Source of the DNA: Bathymodiolus brooksi
Taxonomy: Eukaryota; Mollusca; Bivalvia; Mytilida; Modiolidae
Assembly (NCBI GenBank): GCA_963680875.1
Contig: OY804585.1
Span: forward strand, 31,424,186 to 31,488,185
Length of the DNA: 64,000 nt
Reading direction: 5' to 3'
Notes under the pieces: generated by a model
Databases searched by the model: none
What the model was told of the DNA's origin: nothing
What the model saw: the letters and a program-made list of their open reading frames with translations, nothing else
Program-made: the position numbers and the translations under genes
Shown: positions 21,660 through 35,093 of the stretch, piece by piece
Position numbering within the stretch: position 1 is the stretch's first letter
How the letters are laid out: the number at the start of each line of letters is the position of its first letter

Positions 21660-22492
21660 TCGTTAACAGTTTCACAACGGGTGTCGCATATGGTGCTTAG
21701 TGCGGTTCATGTTGCTCCATCCTTAGTTTTCTGTGTAATGTTTTGTAGATAATTGTTTGTCCTTTTGTATTTTTCTTCTCCCCATTGGCTGTCCTTCATT
21801 GGCTGTCCTTCATTGATTTACTGTCTTTTTCTTCTCCCCATTGGCTGTCCTTCATTGGCTGTCCTTCATTGATTTACTGTCTTTTTCTTCTCCCCATTGG
21901 CTGTCCTTCATTGGCTGTCCTTCATTGATTTACTGTCTTTTTCTTCTCCCCATTGGCTGTCCTTCATTGGCTGTCCTTCATTGATTTACTGTCTTTTTCT
22001 TCTCCCCATTGGCTGTCCTTCATTGATTTACTGTCTTTTTCTTCTCCCCATTGGCTGTCCTTCATTGATTTACTGTCTTTTTCTTCTCCCCATTGGCTGT
22101 CCTTCATTGATTTACTGTCTTTTTCTTCTCCCCATTGGCTGTCCTTCATTGATTTACTGTCTTTTTCTTCTCCCCATTGGCTGTCCTTCATTGATTTACT
22201 GTCTTTTTCTTCTCCCCATTGGCTGTCCTTCATTGATTTACTGTCTTTTTCTTCTCCCCATTGGCTGTCCTTCATTGATTTACTGTCTTTTTCTTCTCCC
22301 CATTGGCTGTCCTTCATTGATTTACTGTCTTTTTCTTCTCCCCATTGGCTGTCCTTCATTGATTTACTGTCTTTTTCTTCTCCCCATTGGCTGTCCTTCA
22401 TTGATTTACTGTCTTTTTCTTCTCCCCATTGGCTGTCCTTCATTGATTTACTGCTACTGACCACCCCCTTTTGGTATCTTCAAACTTTGCTT
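21660..22492 (-). mobile_element. R1 copy expanded by an internal 42-bp minisatellite
   Basis: Both ends are R1. On the plus strand the left part reads GGTTCATGTTGCTCC...TTTGTAGATAATTGTTTGTC, and the right end reads TTTTGGTATCTTCAAACTTTG. Between them R1 normally has one segment with a CCTTTTTCTTTTGGCCATTG and CTTCGATTTACGG sequence. Here that segment has become a tandem array (21769-22453). Confidence 0.8.
21769..22453. repeat. 42/56-bp minisatellite inside R1
   Basis: The first four units are 56 bp, with TTGGCTGTCCTTCA duplicated. About eleven uniform 42-bp units follow (TCTTTTTCTTCTCCCCATTG plus GCTGTCCTTCATTGATTTACTG). Because 42 is a multiple of three, frames stay open on both strands across the array (minus-strand SKSMKDSQWGEEKD repeats). 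Nothing suggests these are translated. Confidence 0.95.
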
Positions 22493-22599
22493 AATAGAGG
22501 ACAACCATCAATAGATGTGAATGTGTTCACCTGGATTTTATAATGCTAACAGTATTGTTGGTTAAGCATTTTAACATTCTAAACTGTATATATGCTTAC

Positions 22600-22862
22600 C
22601 CAAGACAGCTTTCTGTGCCATCATCACATGTCAGAGTAGTTACAAAACCTACAAAATAATAGTATACACTATAAAACCAACTATAACACATGGGGAATAT
22701 CGTTATCACATTTAAAGGGAAAAGTAAAGTATACACTAAAACACGAAACCTCCATGTTTGGTTGTCGAAGTAACAGCTACTTGTGAACACTATATCGTGA
22801 CTACTTATTAGGAGGAGGACAACCAGGATTGTAATAACAAACGGACACCAGAACATGGACAA
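22600..22862 (-). CDS. Candidate 5' exons of the PPPxY membrane protein gene
   Basis: A 49-bp segment (22600-22648) is bounded by an acceptor TATTATTTTGTAG and a consensus donor GTAAGC. It encodes FVTTLTCDDGTESCL and ends in the phase required to join the membrane-helix exon at 16903, giving ...SCLG-TFYTII. The CDDGT motif is reminiscent of CYYR1-like ectodomains. Just upstream, 22781-22862 encodes an ATG-started hydrophobic leader (MSMFWCPFVITILVVLLLIS) with a possible GTAGCT donor in the matching phase. If correct, the protein is about 180 residues and the gene has a 5.7-kb intron full of repeats. The link over that intron is inference. Confidence 0.4.
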
Positions 22863-23295
22863 GTGTCTGGAAATCGTAACACCTTATGTGTGTATCGGGA
22901 CGAAGGGCCCACGTCAGTCGTGTAAAGAATGGGGTCAGGAATCAACTATCTTAACCACAGAGACACCCATGCTCTCTTGTTAAAGTCAATGTTGTTTGGC
23001 TAATACATTAAATAAGAAACCCGTTACTTACAATGCGCTCTCGATATAATAGCATACCTGCATCCCCTTAATTAAACTTGATCACCACGTTGTAACTAAA
23101 AGAAAGGGTAGTTTTATGTATAAATGATACACATTTGACACTACAAATACAAGATAAGAATGTTAATTTGATTTACATTACTTATGTAATCAGCTTAGAT
23201 CACAACTAAGGTGTACTCGATATAATTTCACAAGTCTTTAAAACGTATGTCTAATCTACTTGTCGTTAGCTATGACAATAAAATATGTTTAAAGT
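22863..23295. other. Intergenic sequence, nothing recognised
   Basis: This is the upstream flank of the candidate gene start and could hold its promoter. No specific motif was identified. Confidence 0.3.
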
Positions 23296-23372
23296 AGTGG
23301 TTTTCTGTGTACTGTAGTTTATTGCACCTATAAAACTGACAGACAAGATATAATGCAATGATGTTTGAATGT
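23296..23372 (+). mobile_element. SINE type-A tail fragment
   Basis: It matches SINE A in TAGTGGTTTTCTGTGTACT, CACCTATAAAACTGACAG and GATATAATGCAATGATG. It lies about 80 bp before the 50-bp satellite. Confidence 0.5.
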
Positions 23373-23455
23373 GGAATTTGCACGGGTAGACATATGTCCG
23401 TATGTATCGTGGTCTTTTTTTATATTCGGTGAGTCAAGATGAGAGGTGATTCTTT

Positions 23456-26400
23456 GCTTTGTTGATATTGGTGGAATTGATGACCATCACTCTTTAATCT
23501 TATTCGTTTTGTTGATATTGGTGGAATTGATGACCATCACTCTTTAATCTTATTCGCTTTGTTGATATTGGTGGAATTGATGACCATCTCTCTTTAATCT
23601 TATTCGTTTTGTTGATATTGGTGGAATTGATGACCATCACTCTTTAATCTTATTCATTTTGTTGATATTGGTGGAATTGATGACCATCACTCTTTAATCT
23701 TATTCGCTTTGTTGATATTGGTGGAATTGATGACCATCTCTCTTTAATCTTATTCGCTTTGTTGATATTGGTGGAATTGATGACCATCACTCTTTAATCT
23801 TATTCATTTTGTTGATATTGGTGGAATTGATGACCATCACTCTTTAATCTTATTCGTTTTGTTGATATTGGTGGAATTGATGACCATCACTCTTTAATCT
23901 TATTCGTTTTGTTGATATTGGTGGAATTGATGACCATCACTCTTTAATCTTATTCGTTGTGTTGATATTGGTGGAATTGATGACCATCACCCTTTAATCT
24001 TATTCGTTTTGTTGATATTGGTGGAATTGATGACCATCACTCTTTAATCTTATTCGTTTTGTTGATATTGGTGGAATTGATGACCATCACTCTTTAATCT
24101 TATTCGTTTTGTTGATATTGGTGGAATTGATGACCATCACTCTTTAATCTTATTCGCTTTGTTGATATTGGTGGAATTGATGACCATCTCTCTTTAATCT
24201 TATTCGCTTTGTTGATATTGGTGGAATTGATGACCATCACTCTTTAATCTTATTCATTTTTATTGATATTGGTGGAATTGATGACCATCACTCTTTAATC
24301 TTATTCGTTTTGTTGATATTGGTGGAATTGATGACCATCACTCTTTAATCTTATTCGTTTTGTTGATATTGGTGGAATTGATGACCATCACTCTTTAATC
24401 TTATTCGTTTTGTTGATATTGGTGGAATTGATGACCATCACTCTTTAATCTTATTCGTTTTGTTGATATTGGTGGAATTGATGACCATCACTCTTTAATC
24501 TTATTCGTTTTGTTGATATTGGTGGAATTGATGACCATCACTCTTTAATCTTATTCGTTTTGTTGATATTGGTGGAATTGATGACCATCACTCTTTAATC
24601 TTATTCGCTTTGTTGATATTGGTGGAATTGATGACCATCACTCTTTAATCTTATTCGTTTTGTTGATATTGGTGGAATTGATGACCATCACTCTTTAATC
24701 TTATTCGTTTTGTTGATATTGGTGGAATTGATGACCATCTCTCTTTAATCTTATTCGCTTTGTTGATATTGGTGGAATTGATGACCATCACTCTTTAATC
24801 TTATTCGTTTTGTTGATATTGGTGGAATTGATGACCATCACTCTTTAATCTTATTCGCTTTGTTGATATTGGTGGAATTGATGACCATCTCTCTTTAATC
24901 TTATTCGTTTTGTTGATATTGGTGGAATTGATGACCATCACTCTTTAATCTTATTCATTTTGTTGATATTGGTGGAATTGATGACCATCACTCTTTAATC
25001 TTATTCGCTTTGTTGATATTGGTGGAATTGATGACCATCTCTCTTTAATCTTATTCGCTTTGTTGATATTGGTGGAATTGATGACCATCACTCTTTAATC
25101 TTATTCATTTTGTTGATATTGGTGGAATTGATGACCATCACTCTTTAATCTTATTCGTTTTGTTGATATTGGTGGAATTGATGACCATCACTCTTTAATC
25201 TTATTCGTTTTGTTGATATTGGTGGAATTGATGACCATCACTCTTTAATCTTATTCGTTTTGTTGATATTGGTGGAATTGATGACCATCACTCTTTAATC
25301 TTATTCGTTTTGTTGATACTGGTGGAATTGATGACCATCACTCTTTAATCTTATTCGTTTTGTTGATATTGGTGGAATTGATGACCATCACTCTTTAATC
25401 TTATTCGTTTTGTTGATATTGGTGGAATTGATGACCATCACTCTTTAATCTTATTCGCTTTGTTGATATTGGTGGAATTGATGACCATCACTCTTTAATC
25501 TTATTCGTTTTGTTGATATTGGTGGAATTGATGACCATCACTCTTTAATCTTATTCGTTTTGTTGATATTGGTGGAATTGATGACCATCTCTCTTTAATC
25601 TTATTCGCTTTGTTGATATTGGTGGAATTGATGACCATCACTCTTTAATCTTATTCGTTTTGTTGATATTGGTGGAATTGATGACCATCACTCTTTAATC
25701 TTATTCATTTTGTTGATATTGGTGGAATTGATGACCATCTCTCTTTAATCTTATTCGTTTTGTTGATATTGGTGGAATTGATGACCATCTCTCTTTAATC
25801 TTATTCGTTTTGTTGATATTGGTGGAATTGATGACCATCACTCTTTAATCTTATTCGTTTTGTTGATATTGGTGGAATTGATGACCATCACTCTTTAATC
25901 TTATTCGTTTTGTTGATATTGGTGGAATTGATGACCATCACTCTTTAATCTTATTCGCTTTGTTGATATTGGTGGAATTGATGACCATCTCTCTTTAATC
26001 TTATTCGTTTTGTTGATATTGGTGGAATTGATGACCATCTCTCTTTAATCTTATTCGTTTTGTTGATATTGGTGGAATTGATGACCATCACTCTTTAATC
26101 TTATTCGCTTTGTTGATATTGGTGGAATTGATGACCATCACTCTTTAATCTTATTCGTTTTGTTGATATTGGTGGAATTGATGACCATCACTCTTTAATC
26201 TTATTCGCTTTGTTGATATTGGTGGAATTGATGACCATCTCTCTTTAATCTTATTCGTTTTGTTGATATTGGTGGAATTGATGACCATCTCTCTTTAATC
26301 TTATTCGTTTTGTTGATATTGGTGGAATTGATGACCATCACTCTTTAATCTTATTCATTTTGTTGATTATGGTGGAATTGATGACCATCACTCTTTAATC

Positions 26401-29400
26401 TTATTCGCTTTGTTGATATTGGTGGAATTGATGACCATCACTCTTTAATCTTATTCGCTTTGTTGATATTGGTGGAATTGATGACCATCACTCTTTAATC
26501 TTATTCATTTTGTTGATTATGGTGGAATTGATGACCATCACTCTTTAATCTTATTCGTTTTGTTGATATTGGTGGAATTGATGACCATCACTCTTTAATC
26601 TTATTCGTTTTGTTGATATTGGTGGAATTGATGACCATCACTCTTTAATCTTATTCGTTTTGTTAATATTGGTGGAATTGATGACCATCACTCTTTAATC
26701 TTATTCGTTTTGTTGATATTGGTGGAATTGATGACCATCACTCTTTAATCTTATTCGTTTTGTTGATATTGGTGGAATTGATGACCATCTCTCTTTAATC
26801 TTATTCGTTTTGTTGATATTGGTGGAATTGATGACCATCACTCTTTAATTTTATTAGCTTTGTTGATATTGGTGGAATTGATGACCATCACTCTTTAATC
26901 TTATTCGTTTTGTTGATATTGGTGGAATTGATGACCATCACTCTTTAATCTTATTCGTTTTGTTGATATTGGTGGAATTGATGACCATCTCTCTTTAATC
27001 TTATTCGTTTTGTTGATATTGGTGGAATTGATGACCATCACTCTTTAATCTTATTCGTTTTGTTGATATTGGTGGAATTGATGACCATCTCTCTTTAATC
27101 TTATTCGTTTTGTTGATATTGGTGGAATTGATGACCATCACTCTTTAATCTTATTCGTTTTGTTGATATTGGTGGAATTGATGACCATCACTCTTTAATC
27201 TTATTCGTTTTGTTGATATTGGTGGAATTGATGACCATCTCTCTTTAATGTTATTCGTTTTGTTGATATTGGTGGAATTGATGACCATCACTCTTTAATC
27301 TTATTCGTTTTGTTGATATTGGTGGAATTGATGACCATCTCTCTTTAATCTTATTCGTTTTGTTGATATTGGTGGAATTGATGACCATCACTCTTTAATC
27401 TTATTCGTTTTGTTGATATTGGTGGAATTGATGACCATCACTCTTTAATCTTATTCGTTTTGTTGATATTGGTGGAATTGATGACCATCACTCTTTAATC
27501 TTATTCGTTTTGTTGATATTGGTGGAATTGATGACCATCACTCTTTAATCTTATTCGTTTTGTTGATATTGGTGGAATTGATGACCATCACTCTTTAATC
27601 TTATTCGTTTTGTTGATATTGGTGGAATTGATGACCATCTCTCTTTAATCTTATTCGTTTTGTTGATATTGGTGGAATTGATGACCATCACTCTTTAATC
27701 TTATTCGTTTTGTTGATATTGGTGGAATTGATGACCATCACTCTTTAATCTTATTCGCTTTGTTGATATTGGTGGAATTGATGACCATCTCTCTTTAATC
27801 TTATTCATTTTGTTGATATTGGTGGAATTGATGACCATCACTCTTTAATCTTATTCGCTTTGTTGATATTGGTGGAATTGATGGCCATCACTCTTTAATC
27901 TTATTCGTTTTGTTGGTATTGGTGGAATTGATGACCATCACTCTTTAATCTTATTCGTTTTGTTGATATTGGTGGAATTGATGACCATCACTCTTTAATC
28001 TTATTCGCTTTGTTGATATTGGTGGAATTGATGACCATCACTCTTTAATCTTATTCGTTTTGTTGATATTGGTGGAATTGATGACCATCACTCTTTAATC
28101 TTATTCGTTTTGTTGATATTGGTGGAATTGATGACCATCACTCTTTAATCTTATTCGTTTTGTTGATATTGGTGGAATTGATGGCCATCACTCTTTAATC
28201 TTATTCGTTTTGTTGGTATTGGTGGAATTGATGACCATCACTCTTTAATCTTATTCGTTTTGTTGATATTGGTGGAATTGATGACCATCACTCTTTAATC
28301 TTATTCGCTTTGTTGATATTGGTGGAATTGATGACCATCACTCTTTAATCTTATTCGTTTTGTTGATATTGGTGGAATTGATGACCATCACTCTTTAATC
28401 TTATTCGTTTTGTTGATATTGGTGGAATTGATGACCATCACTCTTTAATCTTATTCGTTTTGTTGGTATTGGTGGAATTGATGACCATCACTCTTTAATC
28501 TTATTCGTTTTGTTGATATTGGTGGAATTGATGACCATCACTCTTTAATCTTATTCGCTTTGTTGATATTGGTGGAATTGATGACCATCACTCTTTAATC
28601 TTATTCGTTTTGTTGATATTGGTGGAATTGATGACCATCACTCTTTAATCTTATTCGTTTTGTTGATATTGGTGGAATTGATGACCATCACTCTTTAATC
28701 TTATTCGTTTTGTTGATATTGGTGGAATTGATGACCATCACTCTTTAATCTTATTCGTTTTGTTGATATTGGTAGAATTGATGACCATCACTCTTTAATC
28801 TTATTCGTTTTGTTGATATTGGTGGAATTGATGACCATTACTCTTTAATCTTATTTGCTTTGTTGATATTGGTGGAATTGATGACCATCACTCTTTAATC
28901 TTATTCGTTTTGTTGATATTGGTGGAATTGATGACCATCACTCTTTAATCTTATTCGTTTTGTTGATATTGGTGGAATTGATGACCATCACTCTTTAATC
29001 TTATTCGTTTTGTTGATATTAGTGGAATTGATGACCATCACTCTTTAATCTTATTCGTTTTGTTGATATTGGTGGAATTGATGACCATCTCTCTTTAATC
29101 TTATTCGTTTTGTTGATATTGGTGGAATTGATGACCATCACTCTTTAATCTTATTCGTTTTGTTGATATTGGTGGAATTGATGACCATCACTCTTTAATC
29201 TTATTCGTTTTGTTGATATTGGTGGAATTGATGACCATCACTCTTTAATCTTATTCGTTTTGTTGATATTGGTGGAATTGATGACCATCACTCTTTAATC
29301 TTATTCGCTTTGTTGATATTGGTGGAATTGATGACCATCTCTCTTTAATCTTATTCGTTTTGTTGATATTGGTGGAATTGATGACCATCACTCTTTAATC

Positions 29401-32400
29401 TTTTTCGCTTTGTTGATATTGGTGGAATTGATGACCATCTCTCTTTAATCTTATTCATTTTGTTGATATTGGTGGAATTGATGACCATCACTCTTTAATC
29501 TTATTCGCTTTGTTGATATTGGTGGAATTGATGGCCATCACTCTTTAATCTTATTCGTTTTGTTGATATTGGTGGAATTGATGACCATCACTCTTTAATC
29601 TTATTCGCTTTGTTGATATTGGTGGAATTGATGACCATCACTCTTTAATCTTATTCGTTTTGTTGATATTGGTGGAATTGATGACCATCACTCTTTAATC
29701 TTATTCGTTTTGTTGATATTGGTGGAATTGATGACCATCACTCTTTAATCTTATTCGTTTTGTTGATATTGGTGGAATTGATGACCATTACTCTTTAATC
29801 TTATTCGTTTTGTTGATATTGGTGGAATTGATGACCATCTCTCTTTAATCTTATTCGCTTTGTTGATATTGGTGGAATTGATGACCATCACTCTTTAATC
29901 TTATTCATTTTGTTGATATTGGTGGAATTGATGACCATCTCTCTTTAATCTTATTCATTTTGTTGATATTGGTGGAATTGATGACCATCACTCTTTAATC
30001 TTATTCGCTTTGTTGATATTGGTGGAATTGATGGCCATCACTCTTTAATCTTATTCGTTTTGTTGGTATTGGTGGAATTGATGACCATCACTCTTTAATC
30101 TTATTCGTTTTGTTGATATGGTGGAATTGATGACCATCACTCTTTAATCTTATTCGCTTTGTTGATATTGGTGGAATTGATGACCATCACTCTTTAATCT
30201 TATTCGTTTTGTTGATATTGGTGGAATTGATGACCATCACTCTTTAATCTTATTCGTTTTGTTGATATTGGTGGAATTGATGACCATCACTCTTTAATCT
30301 TATTCGTTTTGTTGATATTGGTGGAATTGATGACCATCACTCTTTAATCTTATTCGTTTTGTTGATATTGGTGGAATTGATGACCATCACTCTTTAATCT
30401 TATTCGTTTTGTTGATATTGGTGGAATTGATGACCATCACTCTTTAATCTTATTCGCTTTGTTGATATTGGTGGAATTGATGACCATCACTCTTTAATCT
30501 TATTCGTTTTGTTGATATTGGTGGAATTGATGACCATCACTCTTTAATCTTATTCGTTTTGTTGATATTGGTGGAATTGATGACCATCACTCTTTAATCT
30601 TATTCGTTTTGTTGATATTGGTGGAATTGATGACCATCACTCTTTAATCTTATTCGTTTTGTTGATATTGGTGGAATTGATGACCATCTCTCTTTAATCT
30701 TATTCGTTTTGTTGATATTGGTGGAATTGATGACCATCACTCTTTAATCTTATTCGTTTTGTTGATATTGGTGGAATTGATGACCATCTCTCTTTAATCT
30801 TATTCGTTTTGTTGATATTGGTGGAATTGATGACCATCACTCTTTAATCTTATTCGTTTTGTTGATATTGGTGGAATTGATGACCATCACTCTTTAATCT
30901 TATTCGTTTTGTTGATATTGGTGGAATTGATGACCATCACTCTTTAATCTTATTCGCTTTGTTGATATTGGTGGAATTGATGACCATCTCTCTTTAATCT
31001 TATTCGTTTTGTTGATATTGGTGGAATTGATGACCATCACTCTTTAATCTTATTCGCTTTGTTGATATTGGTGGAATTGATGACCATCACTCTTTAATCT
31101 TATTCATTTTGTTGATATTGGTGGAATTGATGACCATCACTCTTTAATCTTATTCGCTTTGTTGATATTGGTGGAATTGATGGCCATCACTCTTTAATCT
31201 TATTCGTTTTGTTGATATTGGTGGAATTGATGACCATCACTCTTTAATCTTATTCGTTTTGTTGATATTGGTGGAATTGATGACCATCACTCTTTAATCT
31301 TATTCGCTTTGTTGATATTGGTGGAATTGATGACCATCACTCTTTAATCTTATTCGTTTTGTTGATATTGGTGGAATTGATGACCATCACTCTTTAATCT
31401 TATTCGTTTTGTTGATATTGGTGGAATTGATGACCATCACTCTTTAATCTTATTCGTTTTGTTGATATTGGTGGAATTGATGACCATCTCTCTTTAATCT
31501 TATTCGCTTTGTTGATATTGGTGGAATTGATGACCATCACTCTTTAATCTTATTCATTTTGTTGATATTGGTGGAATTGATGACCATCTCTCTTTAATCT
31601 TATTCATTTTGTTTATATTGGTGGAATTGATGACCATCACTCTTTAATCTTATTCATTTTGTTGATATTGGTGGAATTGATGACCATCTCTCTTTAATCT
31701 TATTCATTTTGTTGATATTGGTGGAATTGATGACCATCACTCTTTAATCTTATTCGTTTTGTTGATATTGGTGGAATTGATGACCATCACTCTTTAATCT
31801 TATTCGCTTTGTTGATATTGGTGGAATTGATGACCATCACTCTTTAATCTTATTCATTTTGTTGATATTGGTGGAATTGATGACCATCTCTCTTTAATCT
31901 TATTCATTTTGTTGATATTGGTGGAATTGATGACCATCACTCTTTAATCTTATTCATTTTGTTGATATTGGTGGAATTGATGACCATCTCTCTTTAATCT
32001 TATTCATTTTGTTGATATTGGTGGAATTGATGACCATCACTCTTTAATCTTATTCGTTTTGTTGATATTGGTGGAATTGATGACCATCACTCTTTAATCT
32101 TATTCGCTTTGTTGATATTGGTGGAATTGATGACCATCTCTCTTTAATCTTATTCATTTTGTTGATATTGGTGGAATTGATGACCATCACTCTTTAATCT
32201 TATTCGTTTTGTTGATATTGGTGGAATTGATGACCATCACTCTTTAATCTTATTCGCTTTGTTGATATTGGTGGAATTGATGACCATCTCTCTTTAATCT
32301 TATTCGTTTTGTTGATATTGGTGGAATTGATGACCATCTCTCTTTAATCTTATTCGTTTTGTTGATATTGGTGGAATTGATGACCATCACTCTTTAATCT

Positions 32401-32704
32401 TATTCGCTTTGTTGATATTGGTGGAATTGATGACCATCTCTCTTTAATCTTATTCGTTTTGTTGATATTGGTGGAATTGATGACCATCACTCTTTAATCT
32501 TATTCGTTTTGTTGATATTGGTGGAATTGATGACCATCACTCTTTAATCTTATTCGCTTTGTTGATATTGGTGGAATTGATGACCATCACTCTTTAATCT
32601 TATTCGTTTTGTTGATATTGGTGGAATTGATGACCATCTCTCTTTAATCTTATTCGTTTTGTTGATATTGGTGGAATTGATGACCATCACTTTTTAATCT
32701 TTCT
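23456..32704. repeat. 50-bp satellite array, ~185 copies, 9.2 kb
   Basis: The monomer is TTTGTTGATATTGGTGGAAT plus TGATGACCATCACTCTTTAA and TCTTATTCGT. Length is almost invariant: only one 51-bp copy (near 24257) and one 49-bp copy (near 30115) were noticed. Two sites carry most of the variation: CATCAC or CATCTC, and TTCGT, TTCGC or TTCAT. Rarer markers (ATGGCCATCA, GTTGGTATT) recur at multiples of 50, for instance 300 bp apart at 27881 and 28181, showing local block duplication. No promoter or coding function is visible. Confidence 0.98.
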
Positions 32705-33139
32705 TTTCATAATGTTGCTCCAGCCAGTCCTTGATCATACTCCTTTATACCGTATGCTTAAAGGAGAAATAAATAATCCCAATATGGTTTTAGCGCACAT
32801 TACCCGAAGTCTAACACTATTTGGGGTCCTACGTTTTGCTTACAAAGATGCCATGGATGAGTATATCTCTCTTCGTGACACTAAATTAGATATCTGCTTT
32901 TTTTACTCATACTATTGTAAGCCATGTTGTAGAAAATAAAATATCCACTATTTGTACAACTATAAATAACACCATGACCAGCTCAACATTGGTCTGTCCC
33001 TAACACAAACAAATTTTCCGTCATATTCGCTTCAAACTTTAGGTATGCACCCGATTTAAGCACAAATTTGAATCTAATCACGTTGGGAAATACGTATGAC
33101 TGGTCCATCAAATATTGAAAGGGAGTTAAATAGAATTGA
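32705..33139. other. Right flank of the 50-bp array
   Basis: A 75-residue open frame at 32712-32939 is not convincing. Its end contains CACTAAATTAGATATCTGC, which reappears inverted at 33260-33277 in R2 context, so the region is probably repeat-derived. Confidence 0.4.
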
Positions 33140-33290
33140 AAGCCAAATAATTAAAAGGTATTTAAGAGCAGCAAAGTCAAAGGATCTAAACAGGACAGCC
33201 ACAATCGGCTATGGTCACCTGCTTAGGTTTCCAATAGTCCACCAGCAGAGGAAATAGTGATAACGTAGATATCTAATTTAGTGAGCATAT
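33140..33290 (-). mobile_element. Dispersed repeat R2, diverged copy
   Basis: The reverse complement contains GTGACCATAGCCGATTGTGG and CTGTCCTGTTTAGATCC, matching R2. The GATATCTACGTTATCAC block precedes these rather than following them as at 44908, which hints that R2 units can be circularly permuted or tandem. Confidence 0.5.
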
Positions 33291-33299
33291 TGTATCGTG

Positions 33300-33578
33300 G
33301 TAACTACATTCTTGTGGTAACTACATTCTTGTGGTACTGAGCTACATTCTTGTGGTAACTACATTCTTGTGGTAACTACATTCTTGTGGTAGCTACATTC
33401 TTGTGGTAACTACATTCTTGTGGTAACTATATTCTTGTGGTAACTACATTCTTGTGGTAGCTACATTCTTGTGGTAACTACGTTCTTGTGGTAACTACAT
33501 TCTTGTGGTAACTACATTCTTGTGGTAACCACATTCTTGTGGTAGCTACATTCTTGTGGTAACTACATTCTTGTGGTG
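33300..33578. repeat. 17-bp tandem repeat, ~16 copies
   Basis: The unit is ACATTCTTGTGGTAACT, with some copies reading TAGCT instead of TAACT. One unit near 33335 is interrupted by a few extra bases. Confidence 0.95.
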
Positions 33579-34330
33579 CCCAAACTGCGTTGTTTTGCCT
33601 ACAAATATTTCTAGTAAACATCACGCTATTATACCTTTGTTCATTTACCGTTACATGCTTAAATGTTTGTATATACAATGTATATATACCGTTTTACCAA
33701 ATTTAATTTTGATTAAGATATTTGCATTCATTACAAATATATTTCCTTCTGAATAAATAAAGATACTAGTATCAAATTTACTTACCAAATAAACATGAGA
33801 GTATAAATACATTAAAAATAGAATCCATTGTTCTCCAAATCATAATATTTAGTATAAGCTATGTGTATGGCTGATTTCCAACCTATAAACTTGTATTTTG
33901 AATATATACATACTCGATGTATATTATATTTAAACTTCATCTGTTTAAAATTGATGTTTTAAACGAATTCTTCCAACCGTAGCACTAATAAGTTTGTTGA
34001 ACTGCAAAGGTATTTTTCAATATACACAATATCGTTCCAATACAATTTGATCAAAATGTTTATGTAAATTTTGTACAATTGCATTTACATTTAAATATAT
34101 ACTTACATTACATTCCAAAAATGGACGAATGTCAAAGCTCACCTGTCTTGATTCGTTGAAGTATGTCATCTAACATTTTAAGGCCATAAGAGCTACTGAT
34201 TCGCAACTATGAGGACATTAAATATTTAATTATTTGGAGGTGAAAATTGGGATCGCATTAACCTGTTTGACACCGCCACTATTTTGTACTTTTTTCAAAC
34301 TCAAAGTTTCATTTCATTGTATTCTTTTTG
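33579..34330. other. AT-rich sequence, nothing recognised
   Basis: No supportable gene, RNA or element was seen between the 17-bp and 30-bp arrays. Confidence 0.35.
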
Positions 34331-35090
34331 TGCTTTGTCAGTTGAGTGGTTACAGTATTGTGGTTTGTCAGTTGAGTGGTTACAGTATTGTGGTTTGTCA
34401 GTTGAGTGGTTACAGTATTGTGGTTTGTCAGTTGAGTGGTTACAGTATTGTGGTTTGTTAGTTGAGTGGTTACAGTATTGTGGTTTGTCAGTTGAGTGGT
34501 TACAGTATTGTGGTTTGTCAGTTGAGTGGTTACAGTATTGTGGTTTGTCAGTTGAGTGGTTACAGTATTGTGGTTTGTCAGTTGAGTGGTTACAGTATTG
34601 TGGTTTGTCAGTTGAGTGGTTACAGTATTGTGGTTTGTCAGTTGAGTGGTTACAGTATTGTGGTTTGTCAGTTGAGTGGTTACAGTATTGTGGTTTGTCA
34701 GTTGAGTGGTTACAGTATTGTGGTTTGTCAGTTGAGTGGTTACAGTATTGTGGTTTGTCAGTTGAGTGGTTACAGTATTGTGGTTTGTCAGTTGAGTGGT
34801 TACAGTATTGTTCTTTGTCAGTTGAGTGGTTACAGTATTGTGGTTTGTCAGTTGAGTGGTTACAGTATTGTGGTTTGTCAGTTGAGTGGTTACAGTATTG
34901 TGGTTTGTCAGTTGAGTGGTTACAGTATTGTTCTTTGTCAGTTGAGTGGTTACAGTATTGTGGTTTGTCAGTTGAGTGGTTACAGTATTGTGGTTTGTCA
35001 GTTGAGTGGTTACAGTATTGTGGTTTGTCAGTTGAGTGGTTACAGTATTGTGGTTTGTCAGTTGAGTGGTTACAGTATTGTGGTTTGTTA
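34331..35090. repeat. 30-bp minisatellite, ~25 copies
   Basis: The unit is GTTGAGTGGTTACAGTATTG plus TGGTTTGTCA. Only a few variants occur (TTCTTTGTCA twice, one TTAGTTGAG). Long frames run through it on both strands, including a Thr/Asn-rich minus-strand frame of 267 residues. The unit length divisible by three and lack of stops explain them. Confidence 0.97.
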
Positions 35091-35093
35091 TGT

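Noticed and set aside
21897..22543. 187-196-residue repetitive frames across the 42-bp array
   Set aside because: The unit length is divisible by three and lacks stops, and the array lies inside an R1 repeat.
32712..32939. 75-residue plus-strand frame after the 50-bp array
   Set aside because: No recognised domain, and its 3' end is shared with R2-related sequence in the inverted position at 33260, so it is probably repeat-derived.
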